Source: Clostridia bacterium (GTDB lineage Bacteria > Bacillota > Clostridia > Christensenellales > Christensenellaceae). Taken from it: 64,000 bases of DNA. Both the position numbers and the translations under genes were made by a program. The notes below the pieces were generated by a model, which did not search any database, had not been told where the DNA came from, and saw nothing but the letters and a program-made list of their open reading frames with translations. The number at the start of each line of letters is the position of its first letter. Position 1 is the first letter of the stretch. The DNA lies in NCBI GenBank assembly GCA_017531505.1, contig JAFXKX010000009.1, positions 1 to 64,000 on the forward strand, written 5' to 3'. This document shows positions 1-6,729 of the stretch, piece by piece.

Positions 1-15
1 ATGTGCTTTGCCTCC

Positions 16-44
16 ATTATAAATACGGATCTTTTGGCTGTCAA
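16..44 (-). promoter_or_regulatory. Sigma-A promoter reading out of the window
   Basis: On the minus strand TTGACA (39-44) is followed after 17 bases by TATAAT (16-21), a full consensus match. The expected RNA start is near position 9, so the gene it drives lies left of the window. A GGAGG at 11-15 sits before that start and so cannot be the ribosome binding site of this transcript. Confidence 0.75.
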
Positions 45-66
45 TTTCACCTGTATTACACAACAA

Positions 67-94
67 AAACCGACCTTATATCGGTCGGTTTTTT
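67..94. terminator. Bidirectional intrinsic terminator
   Basis: CCGACC (70-75) pairs with GGTCGG (83-88) and is flanked by A-rich and T-rich runs on the two sides. It lies just after the stop of the leftward gene that ends at 105. Confidence 0.8.
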
Positions 95-104
95 CTATAT
101 TACT

Positions 105-662
105 TTATCGTATGCTCCAAAGGATGGTATCTACTTTCTTGATATCCGTCAGCCACGCATATGTAGGCAGTAATCGGTCAAAGGTTTGTATGCATTCCTT
201 TGCCTTATCCGTCTGCAAAAACGCATCATACCAAGCCTCTATGTCGCTATACAGCGCTATTGCATTACACAGTTTTTGTTCCTTGGTTGATCCGGTCAGT
301 TCCAACCCGAGGTTTGTCACCACATATCTGTCCCATATAGGTTTTTCGGGGGATATGGTCGCCAGCATTTTACTGGAGAAAGACGGCTCGATATTGCCTG
401 TCTTTTCGTAGAGATACGTCAATATATTCTCAAACACAGGCTGTTCATACTTGATTTTTTCAAAATATCCATAGTATTGTTTACGCCATGCCTCATTGCG
501 CCGTACAATATAAAATCCGTTATACGTTCTCTGAAACGCTGCATTTTTAGATATATCTGTCTGTTTCACTTGTTCCATGATAAAGCGATATTTATCCAAA
601 CCAAGACTGGATGCCAACCGCTCTGCCAGCACTTGACTGACATCAAAGTTCATATCCAACAT
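105..662 (-). CDS. Hypothetical protein, 185 residues
   Basis: I do not recognise a family. The protein is soluble, of mixed charge, with no signal peptide or membrane segment and many aromatic residues (a YYGYFEKI stretch, several W and Y). The start ATG follows AAGGAAAAACGT, a usable ribosome binding site. It follows a 28-residue peptide gene by 28 bases and probably ends a transcript that begins at trmO. A terminator stands right after its stop. Real gene by codon structure and context; function unknown. Confidence 0.75.
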   Translation of the reverse strand: MLDMNFDVSQVLAERLASSLGLDKYRFIMEQVKQTDISKNAAFQRTYNGFYIVRRNEAWRKQYYGYFEKIKYEQPVFENILTYLYEKTGNIEPSFSSKMLATISPEKPIWDRYVVTNLGLELTGSTKEQKLCNAIALYSDIEAWYDAFLQTDKAKECIQTFDRLLPTYAWLTDIKKVDTILWSIR

Positions 663-690
663 ACGTTTTTCCTTTCCTGTCTTCCCCTTC

Positions 691-777
691 TTACTTCCAA
701 AAAAGTTTGCTGCCGGCGAGCGTCAGCACCACGGCAATGATCACCCACACCAGTATCTTCTTCCATACCTGCTTCAT
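691..777 (-). CDS. 28-residue single-pass membrane peptide
   Basis: A 29-codon frame with a well-placed AAGGAG eight bases before its ATG. The peptide starts MKQVWKKILVWV, has one hydrophobic stretch (about residues 8-22) and ends with SKLFWK, so positive charges lie at both ends. It lies 15 bases after trmO and 28 before the next gene, which suggests one operon. The size and layout resemble small membrane peptides in general, but I cannot assign it to a family. Coding status is inferred from the ribosome binding site and the clear membrane pattern. Confidence 0.6.
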   Translation of the reverse strand: MKQVWKKILVWVIIAVVLTLAGSKLFWK

Positions 778-792
778 CGGTTGCTCTCCTTA

Positions 793-1497
793 TTATTTCA
801 GATGCGTTGCATCCTCTTGTGCGATCTCAAATACGTGTACACACCCGTCCACCACACGGAACCGGATGTCCTGTCCACCGTAACTGACCCCATAGGGCGC
901 CGTCGGATCCTGCTGATAGGCCGGCCGCGGGTCCAGCGCCAGTATCTCCTGTACTGCCTCCCTCTTCGCTTCGGGTATCTGCTCCAGCAGTTCCTGCGGG
1001 ATCTCCACTTCCAGTCGATAATCCTTCTTTGCATCTGCCCAGCCATTGCTCGCCTCGGGATGGCTGTCCACAAAGGCCACATACGGCTTGATATCATAGA
1101 CAGGCGTGCCGTGCATCATATCCGCCCCGCGCACCAGCAGTACCGTCCCTTTGCCCGGGCGCTGCTCCACACCCACCAGTTCCACCGAGGATAACCCCAG
1201 TTTGTTGGGTCTGTTGGGCGATCGGGTGGCAAATACCCCCATGCGCTTGTTGCCGCCCAGCCGCGGCGGCTTTACCATGGGCGACCACTTGGTATCGTGA
1301 AATTTATGAAAGCCCCATATCAGCCACAGATGGGTATACCCTTCTATGCCGCGCAGGGCATTGGCATCGCGATACTCCGGCATAAATACGATCTCGCTCA
1401 CCGCGCCGACCATGCCGCTCTGGCGGGGAATGCCGAATTTGCCCGTATAATCGTTCTCCACATGGGCGATCACCTGCAGTGTCATATTCTCTTGCAT
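793..1497 (-). CDS. trmO: tRNA (N6-threonylcarbamoyladenosine37-N6)-methyltransferase
   Basis: TrmO (TsaA/YaeB family) uses S-adenosylmethionine to methylate t6A at position 37 of some threonine tRNAs. Family signatures are visible: GIPRQSG near the N-terminus, RSPNRPNKLGLSSVEL, and GTPVYDIKPYV in the beta-barrel domain. The 234-residue length is normal for a form with the C-terminal domain. A longer in-frame start exists at 1578, but AAGGAGG eight bases before the ATG at 1497 decides the start (MQENMTLQV). It probably leads a transcript with the 28-residue peptide and the 185-residue protein. Confidence 0.92.
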   Translation of the reverse strand: MQENMTLQVIAHVENDYTGKFGIPRQSGMVGAVSEIVFMPEYRDANALRGIEGYTHLWLIWGFHKFHDTKWSPMVKPPRLGGNKRMGVFATRSPNRPNKLGLSSVELVGVEQRPGKGTVLLVRGADMMHGTPVYDIKPYVAFVDSHPEASNGWADAKKDYRLEVEIPQELLEQIPEAKREAVQEILALDPRPAYQQDPTAPYGVSYGGQDIRFRVVDGCVHVFEIAQEDATHLK

Positions 1498-1540
1498 GGG
1501 CTGTGCCTCCTTATATATCGCTTGCCGGAATTCTTTTTTA

Positions 1541-1569
1541 AGGATACCAAAATCCATTCCGCCTTGCAA
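1541..1569 (-). promoter_or_regulatory. Promoter for trmO
   Basis: TTGCAA (1564-1569), 17 bases, then TATCCT (1541-1546) preceded by TGG, an extended minus 10. It lies between the terminator of the upstream gene and trmO. Confidence 0.5.
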
Positions 1570-1580
1570 TAAGCCCAATA

Positions 1581-1608
1581 AAAAAAGCCCTCCACAGAGG
1601 GCTTTTTT
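1581..1608 (-). terminator. Terminator after the DUF362 gene
   Basis: GCCCTC (1587-1592), loop CACA, GAGGGC (1597-1602), with six T on either strand. It stands 11 bases after the DUF362 stop. Confidence 0.9.
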
Positions 1609-1618
1609 ACATAATTGA

Positions 1619-2482
1619 TCAGTCGATGGATACCAGATTGTATTCTCTGCTGCCCATGCCCAGTGCAGCTGCTGCCTCTACGGTCAGCACGCCGTTGCGG
1701 GATTCGATACGCTCCAGCAGGTGATCTCTGCCGGGATCTTCGCTTGCGTATACCAGGTCAAGGCATGCCTGATCCAGCGCTACCGGGTCTTCACTTGCCA
1801 GGATACCGATGTCTGCGATCGCGGGGTCTTCTGCTACTGCACAGCAGTCACAGTCTACAGACATATTGCACATGATGCTGACAAACAGGATCTTGTCGCC
1901 GAAGTATTCCTTGATGGAGCTTGCAGCGTCAGCCATAGATTCGAGGAAGCTGTTGTGGTCTGCGGTCCAGATCTCTTCGGGTACGCCGGCGCCGTGGATG
2001 TATGCCTTACCAAAGGAGGAAGCGATACCGATGGAGATGTTCTTGAGTGCGCCGCCAAAGCCGCCCATGGGGTGACCCTTGAAGTGAGACAGTACCAGCA
2101 TGGAGTCGTATTTCTCCAGGTTCTTGCCTACATAGTTCTTCTGGATGCGCTTGCCGCCCGGAATATCCAGTACCAGATCGCCGTCCTCATCCATGATGTC
2201 TACTTCGAAGTTTTCGGTCCAGCCATGATACTTCATGGTTTCCCAGTGTGCTTCGGTGGTGTTGCGCTTGCCTTCGTAAGCGGTGTTGCACTCTACGATG
2301 GTGCCGTCAACGCTCTTGATAAGGGGCGTCATAAATGCGGGGCGTACAAAGTTCTGGTTGCCTACTTCACCGGAGTGTACCTTTACGGCTACCTTGCCGG
2401 GCAAAGTCTTACCGAGTGCTGCAAATGCTTTCTGCAATGCTTCGGGGGTGATTTCTTTTGTAAAATAAACATTGGGTTTCAT
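1619..2482 (-). CDS. DUF362 family protein
   Basis: Resembles DUF362 proteins along its whole 287 residues, including the VKVHSGE segment, the SHFKGHPMGGFGGALKN stretch and the Cys-rich CNMSVDCDCC motif followed by DIGILASEDPVALDQA. Many DUF362 proteins carry a C-terminal ferredoxin domain; this one does not. The cysteines suggest a metal or iron-sulfur site, but the reaction is unknown. Start chosen at 2482 because TAGGAGG lies ten bases upstream; an upstream ATG at 2503 overlaps that site. It has its own promoter with an unusual spacer and its own terminator, so it is monocistronic. Confidence 0.85.
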   Translation of the reverse strand: MKPNVYFTKEITPEALQKAFAALGKTLPGKVAVKVHSGEVGNQNFVRPAFMTPLIKSVDGTIVECNTAYEGKRNTTEAHWETMKYHGWTENFEVDIMDEDGDLVLDIPGGKRIQKNYVGKNLEKYDSMLVLSHFKGHPMGGFGGALKNISIGIASSFGKAYIHGAGVPEEIWTADHNSFLESMADAASSIKEYFGDKILFVSIMCNMSVDCDCCAVAEDPAIADIGILASEDPVALDQACLDLVYASEDPGRDHLLERIESRNGVLTVEAAAALGMGSREYNLVSID

Positions 2483-2515
2483 GATGATATTCCCTCCTAT
2501 CATGTCCTTACTTAT

Positions 2516-2546
2516 ATCATACCGCCTCTACCCTATGGGCGGTCAA
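2516..2546 (-). promoter_or_regulatory. Promoter with 19-base spacer and internal dyad, for the DUF362 gene
   Basis: TTGACC (2541-2546), 19 bases, then TATGAT (2516-2521). A perfect inverted repeat ACCGCC / GGCGGT with an 11-base gap lies in the spacer. A 19-20 base spacer with a dyad inside is the established pattern of promoters activated by MerR-family regulators. No merR gene is in the window, so this link is inference. Confidence 0.5.
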
Positions 2547-2584
2547 TACTTTTCGCTGCATTTTTTCGGAAAATTTTGCCGAAT

Positions 2585-2782
2585 TTACGCATCTTCGCGC
2601 TTTTCGGTCACGATTCCCGTCAAAATATGACTTTTCAGCGCAATGATCTTGCCTTCTCTGCCAAATACCCACACATTGACGGCCGGCTGCGGATACCAGA
2701 TATCCGTATCCCGCTCACCGTAATGCTCCAGATAATACCTGCGCAGATTTTCGGCATATTGTGATTTGCTCAGCAATCCCAT
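2585..2782 (-). CDS. Small hypothetical protein, 65 residues
   Basis: Starts ten bases after the stop of the PepV-like gene, with GAGGCAGGGCAG before the ATG, so it is probably translated from the same mRNA. The sequence begins MGLLSKSQYAENLRRYYLE and contains DTDIWYPQPAVNVWVFG. There is no signal peptide or membrane segment. I do not recognise a family, and the small size lowers certainty. Confidence 0.5.
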   Translation of the reverse strand: MGLLSKSQYAENLRRYYLEHYGERDTDIWYPQPAVNVWVFGREGKIIALKSHILTGIVTEKREDA

Positions 2783-2792
2783 CTGCCCTGCC

Positions 2793-4154
2793 TCACAGCA
2801 TCAGCTTCTCGATCGCGCGATAGAAGATCGCCGTTGCTCTCTCCAGATTGGCCAGATCGATAAACTCGTTGCTGTCGTGGATGTGGGTATCTTCCCCCGG
2901 GAAACTGGGGCCAAATGCCGCACAGTTGGTGGCTGCCTTGGCATAGGTGCCGCCGCCGATGGCCTGCGGGCCTTCGCCGTCCGGTTCTTCCTCGCGATAT
3001 GCTTCATCCAGCACACGGATCAGTTTGCTGTCCATATCGATGATGAGCGCTCTGCCGTGGCTGTAGTTCAGGTCTGCACCATAGGCCTTTACCTGTGCTC
3101 TTACCTGCTCTGCCATGGCCGGTGCATCGATCTCGTGAGGAATGCGCAGATCCAGCGTGATCTGTGCCTGCTCGCCATCATAGTGCAGGATGCCCAGATT
3201 CATGGTCAGCGCACCCAATTGTCCCACTTTTTCGATACCCAGCTGCGCGCCATCGTGCGCCATCAGTTTGTCTGCCACCAGTGCGGTCAGCGGGCTGTCG
3301 CATACCGTGCTCAAAAATTCACACATGGCTGCAATGGCATTGACGCCCAGATGCGGTGTGCTGGCATGGGCTGCCTGCCCGTGCATCACAATACGGGTAT
3401 CCGTATCTGCCGCTTCCAGTTCTGCCGTCACATCGGTGCGCTTTTGCAGATATGCATCCAGCGCTTCTCTGTATGCCGGCGAAGTGCCTGCCAAAATCGC
3501 CTCGCAGCGCTGGGGCACGATATTCGCCACAGTACCGCCGTGGATCTCCAGCACCGTCCCCGGGGCATATTTGCCGCCGATCACAATGCCGCAGGTGCCC
3601 TTCTCGCCATAAATCACGGGAAAATCTGCATCCGGCGTAAAGCCCATTTCGCAAGCGGGCATTTTCTCGAAATAGTGTTTGACACAGCTGCTGCCCCGTT
3701 CTTCGTTGCAGCCAAAGATGATGCGGATCTTTTTGCTGCAGTCGGGATAATTCCTGTGGAACAGTTTTGCCGCATAGTATGCTGCCAGCAGCGGACCTTT
3801 ATCGTCCGAGGTGCCGCGGGCATACAGTTTGCCGTCACGGATGGTGGGGGTAAACGGCGGGGTGATCCACTCGTTCTCCTGCACAGGCACCACGTCCAGA
3901 TGCCCCAGTATGCATATCCCCTCTTCGCTGCCGCCCACTTCGATATCGCCGGCATAGCCGTCTACGTCATGGGTCGTATAGCCATCCTTTGCGCCGAGTG
4001 CCAGCATGGCATCCAGCGCCTTGCGGCAGCCTGCGCCAAAGGGGGCGTTGTCCGCCACCGTTGCCGCGTCGTATACAGAGTCGATGGCACACAGCGCCTT
4101 GATATCTTCTATCAGGGCGGGCTGCATTGCCTTTACTTGTTGTTTGTAATTCAT
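2793..4154 (-). CDS. pepV: PepV-type M20 dipeptidase
   Basis: A 453-residue M20 family zinc peptidase of the PepV/Sapep type, which cleaves dipeptides and some longer peptides in the cytoplasm. Metal-binding and catalytic motifs are in order: GHLDVVPV (first His), ARGTSDDKGP (bridging Asp), NEERGSS (catalytic Glu), FTPDADFP and GEDTHIHDSNE (last His). Length fits the family. The start at 4154 is preceded by AAAGGAAACAAAC; an in-frame ATG at 4178 overlaps the end of the upstream pseudogene. A small gene follows ten bases downstream. Confidence 0.9.
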   Translation of the reverse strand: MNYKQQVKAMQPALIEDIKALCAIDSVYDAATVADNAPFGAGCRKALDAMLALGAKDGYTTHDVDGYAGDIEVGGSEEGICILGHLDVVPVQENEWITPPFTPTIRDGKLYARGTSDDKGPLLAAYYAAKLFHRNYPDCSKKIRIIFGCNEERGSSCVKHYFEKMPACEMGFTPDADFPVIYGEKGTCGIVIGGKYAPGTVLEIHGGTVANIVPQRCEAILAGTSPAYREALDAYLQKRTDVTAELEAADTDTRIVMHGQAAHASTPHLGVNAIAAMCEFLSTVCDSPLTALVADKLMAHDGAQLGIEKVGQLGALTMNLGILHYDGEQAQITLDLRIPHEIDAPAMAEQVRAQVKAYGADLNYSHGRALIIDMDSKLIRVLDEAYREEEPDGEGPQAIGGGTYAKAATNCAAFGPSFPGEDTHIHDSNEFIDLANLERATAIFYRAIEKLML

Positions 4155-4174
4155 GTTTGTTTCCTTTCCTGTCA

Positions 4175-4387
4175 TCACTCAGGGTTTATCTGGAAGGTAA
4201 ATCCTTCCGGGTCAGACAGCAGGTCCATACTGTATTCCATGCCATCGCGGATGATGGTTTCCTCGGTGACCAGATCCGTTACCAGCGCAGCCGCATTGAC
4301 GATATCCGTCTTTGGCTCTGCCGCTCAGTATCACATACACACCATCAGCATGGCCAGTACCCGTGCAATTCTATGTTTGTGCATCAT
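4175..4387 (-). pseudogene. Remnant of a third lipoprotein paralogue
   Basis: This stretch joins the first 17 codons of a lipoprotein gene to its last 48 codons. The 5' part (from ATG at 4384 or 4387) is almost identical to the start of the gene at 4406-5134, but one base has been lost, giving a stop after 17 codons. It then jumps straight to a segment reading AEPKTDIVNAAALVTDLV...RDGMEYSMDLLSDPEGF in another frame, which matches the C-terminus of the 5185-5934 protein (AEPKMTVVDASYLVIDLV...RDGVEYELDLTSDPDGY). An internal deletion of roughly 180 codons plus a frameshift explains this. Confidence 0.85.
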
Positions 4388-4405
4388 ACCATTCTTTCTC
4401 CGTTA

Positions 4406-5134
4406 TTACCATTCCGGACATACCACGCCATAGTACCCCTGCGAGCCATCTATATCCAACAGATAATCCATATCCACCACAAAGAGCGGATCGATCGTCA
4501 GTTCTGCTGCTCTGTTCTGCGCATATTCTATATCCATAGCAGGGTCAGCTGCCAAAAACATAGCCGCTGAGATATCGGTCAGATCTCCTTTTGCAGTTTC
4601 CATACCGGGCACATAGACGATCATATATGCAAAGCAGGACTGTTCATCCTTCTTTCCATACTCGATGGCACTACCCATTTCATCATAAAACACGATGGCA
4701 CCCACCGGATCTCCCGCTGCATCTGTGATCAGTCCCAGGACATCTCCATCCTTTTCTGCCAATTCCACATTCAGCGTACATCCCGGTATCTGCGCGACCA
4801 TATCCTGCACACGTCTGGTATATTCCGCTGTACTGCATACCATGCAGGTCTCCCCTTTGAGAGCAGATAACGCACTCTCTTCTGTAGAAATTACTGCATC
4901 ACAACGGTTACAGATTATATTTGTGTATACCTTGAGTGCATATCCATCGGTCACAGTCTGCGTCTCTCCCGAGACATGCCCCGGCGCTTCCCCTTCGGTT
5001 TCACCGCATTCGATGCAGGTCTTGGGCACTTCGCAGGTAGCCTCCGCCCATACATGTTTGCAGCCGCAGCCGCTCAGTACCACAGTACACACCATCAGCA
5101 TGGCCAGTACCCGTGCAATTCTATGTTTACGCAT
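4406..5134 (-). CDS. Secreted lipoprotein with Cys-rich motif, paralogue 1
   Basis: A 242-residue protein with a lipoprotein signal (basic start MRKHRIAR, hydrophobic core, LSGC lipobox). After the lipid cysteine come CGCKHVWAEATC, PKTCIECGETEG and GH, a C/H-rich motif common in secreted Firmicutes proteins that may bind a metal. A further CNRC pair follows near residue 75. The remainder is a domain I do not recognise. It is a close relative of the next gene upstream (5185-5934), with a third decayed copy downstream. GGAGG lies seven bases before the ATG. Probably cotranscribed with its paralogue. Confidence 0.8.
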   Translation of the reverse strand: MRKHRIARVLAMLMVCTVVLSGCGCKHVWAEATCEVPKTCIECGETEGEAPGHVSGETQTVTDGYALKVYTNIICNRCDAVISTEESALSALKGETCMVCSTAEYTRRVQDMVAQIPGCTLNVELAEKDGDVLGLITDAAGDPVGAIVFYDEMGSAIEYGKKDEQSCFAYMIVYVPGMETAKGDLTDISAAMFLAADPAMDIEYAQNRAAELTIDPLFVVDMDYLLDIDGSQGYYGVVCPEW

Positions 5135-5184
5135 GATATGACCTCCGACTGTATCTGTTTATTTCAATTTTTGTCCCGGGCGAA

Positions 5185-5934
5185 TCAGGCATTGATTGCT
5201 TCGGGGCAAATCAAACAATAGTATCCGTCCGGATCGCTGGTCAGATCCAGCTCGTATTCCACGCCGTCGCGTACGATGATGGGCTCGCTTACCAGATCAA
5301 TTACCAGATAAGAAGCATCTACCACCGTCATCTTGGGTTCTGCTGCCATGATCATTGCGATAGAGATATGGGTCAGGTCTGTTGCCGCATCGGCACTGCC
5401 TGCCGGCACATACGCCACTGCAATCACAAAGCAGCTCTGAACATCTTTGTCAGCATAAGCGATGGGGTCACCTTCAATATCATAGAAAGAAATCGCGCCT
5501 ACCAAAGTTTCGGAAGCATTATAGACCATGCACATAGGCTGGCCGTTCTGCTCTATCAGTTCTACGCCCAGCGTACAATCCGGGATCTGCCCGATCGCGT
5601 CGATCAAACGGTCGCTATATTCCTGTGCGCTGCACAGCATATACTTGCCATCCAGCAGGGTGTCTACATCCTGTTCTTCTTTGGAAAGCACTGCATCACA
5701 GTTGGTGCACTTTACAATAGAGGTTGCTTTGAGTGCAAAGCCATCTACATCGATCGTTGCCTCGCCCTCTGTGTGGCCCAGTGCCTCTCCCTCGGTCTCG
5801 CCGCATTCGGTGCAGGTCTTGGGGGTCGTGCAGGTAGCCTCTGCCCATTCGTGTTTGCAGCCACAGCTGCCCAGCAGCATTGCACATGCCAGCAGCATTG
5901 CCATTACCAGTGCGATTCTCTGTTTACGCATCAT
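5185..5934 (-). CDS. Secreted lipoprotein with Cys-rich motif, paralogue 2
   Basis: A 249-residue paralogue of the neighbouring lipoprotein. The signal peptide ends at an LGSC lipobox, followed by CGCKHEWAEATC, PKTCTECGETEG and GH, then CTNC. The C-terminal part ends YYCLICPEA. The start is taken at the ATG at 5934, eight bases after GGAG; a TTG two codons earlier is less well spaced. It has a strong promoter of its own. Function unknown; exported and anchored in the membrane by inference from the lipobox. Confidence 0.8.
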   Translation of the reverse strand: MMRKQRIALVMAMLLACAMLLGSCGCKHEWAEATCTTPKTCTECGETEGEALGHTEGEATIDVDGFALKATSIVKCTNCDAVLSKEEQDVDTLLDGKYMLCSAQEYSDRLIDAIGQIPDCTLGVELIEQNGQPMCMVYNASETLVGAISFYDIEGDPIAYADKDVQSCFVIAVAYVPAGSADAATDLTHISIAMIMAAEPKMTVVDASYLVIDLVSEPIIVRDGVEYELDLTSDPDGYYCLICPEAINA

Positions 5935-5993
5935 TTTCAAATCTCCGTTCCAATCAAAAAGTACTTGTTTGTTAAAGAATATTTAACATTTTT

Positions 5994-6022
5994 ATTGTAC
6001 TCTTTTCGACAAAATAGGTCAA
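5994..6022 (-). promoter_or_regulatory. Promoter for the lipoprotein genes
   Basis: TTGACC (6017-6022), 17 bases, TACAAT (5994-5999), about 60 bases before the start of the 5185-5934 gene. Confidence 0.75.
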
Positions 6023-6108
6023 GCAATGCCGCCTTTTCGCCGCATATCTTTTATGCCCTATAGGCTTAATTTATGTTATTCTTTTTTATCGTCTATTTTG
6101 TCTGCATC

Positions 6109-6141
6109 AAAAAACGACCCGCAACTCTGCAGGTCGTTTTT
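6109..6141 (-). terminator. Terminator after the small membrane protein gene
   Basis: AACGACC (6113-6119) pairs with GGTCGTT (6132-6138), T-rich on both sides. It is nearly identical over 28 bases to the terminator at 6683-6710 (two mismatches, both in the loop). Confidence 0.85.
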
Positions 6142-6155
6142 CAGATATCTGCTTC

Positions 6156-6461
6156 TTATTTTTCGGTATTCTTGGCGATCTGACCCAATCCCATAAAGTG
6201 CAGACCGTACAAATAACAGGGCAATGCGCCAAACCCTGCCAGAACACCCAGATATGCCAAAAATACGATCACATTTACAAATGCATATGGCCCTTCGAAA
6301 ACCAGATATTCTGGGAAATATTCGCTGGCGTCCTGCATCGCACATCCCATCCATACGATCAACAGCAGAGCCAGACCGATCGCTGCGCAAATGAATAATT
6401 TCTTGCTCAAACCGCACATCCATTTTCCTTTTTTCAGCAACAGTTCACCTACATTTTCCAT
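6156..6461 (-). CDS. Small membrane protein, 101 residues
   Basis: Two hydrophobic segments (about residues 22-42 and 61-84) suggest a two-pass membrane protein; a short region QDASEYFPEYLVFEGP lies between them outside or inside the membrane. The start ATG follows AGAGGTATAAGAG. No family recognised. It sits directly downstream of a structured RNA that ends in a terminator 43 bases before its start, so its expression may depend on read-through of that terminator. Confidence 0.65.
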   Translation of the reverse strand: MENVGELLLKKGKWMCGLSKKLFICAAIGLALLLIVWMGCAMQDASEYFPEYLVFEGPYAFVNVIVFLAYLGVLAGFGALPCYLYGLHFMGLGQIAKNTEK

Positions 6462-6503
6462 CTCTTATACCTCTTTCCGGATATTTTCCGCTGCCGCTTC
6501 CAC

Positions 6504-6635
6504 AAAAAAAGCACAGCCGAGGCTGCGCAAAAAACGCATACCTCCATGCTGCGACACATCTTTTTGTCTGCCATGATAGGTACATTTTTAACGATAAAAA
6601 TGCACCTGTCCGGCAAAATATTCATATGTGTCGCA
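6504..6635 (-). ncRNA. Rod-like structured RNA ending in a terminator
   Basis: Downstream of a consensus promoter the transcript would begin with TGCGACACAT (6635-6626), which pairs perfectly with ATGTGTCGCA (6559-6550). Inside are weaker pairs (TTTTGCC with GGC and AAAA) and a long hairpin around 6573-6612 (GGTGCATTTTTA, loop, TAAAAATGTACC). Together they fold into one long imperfect rod. A second hairpin CAGCC/GGCTG followed by seven T (6504-6521) is an intrinsic terminator. It could be a stand-alone small RNA or a leader controlling the membrane protein gene at 6461. It does not match SRP RNA, 6S RNA or a riboswitch that I know. Confidence 0.6.
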
Positions 6636-6640
6636 CCTTG

Positions 6641-6669
6641 ATTGTACTCTTCTTCTATTTATTTGTCAA
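6641..6669 (-). promoter_or_regulatory. Promoter for the structured RNA
   Basis: TTGACA (6664-6669), 17 bases, TACAAT (6641-6646). It lies just past the ltaS terminator, and its expected start coincides with the first arm of the rod structure. Confidence 0.8.
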
Positions 6670-6682
6670 TTTTTTCCATAAG

Positions 6683-6710
6683 AAACGACCCGCATCCCTG
6701 CAGGTCGTTT
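6683..6710 (-). terminator. Terminator after ltaS
   Basis: AAACGACC (6683-6690) pairs with GGTCGTTT (6703-6710). Near-copy of the terminator at 6109-6141. Confidence 0.85.
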
Positions 6711-6729
6711 CTTGTTTCATATCGGGTGT

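Noticed and set aside
4255..4345. A small gene between the lipoprotein and pepV
   Set aside because: The similarity to the ends of the two lipoprotein genes shows that this is a decayed copy rather than a new gene.
2766..4433. Rightward 555-codon frame
   Set aside because: It is the opposite strand of the PepV-like gene and has no recognisable motifs or ribosome binding site.
6504..6635. SRP (4.5S) RNA or 6S RNA at this locus
   Set aside because: The GGAAG-type SRP loop sequence is missing, and the element is too short for 6S RNA.
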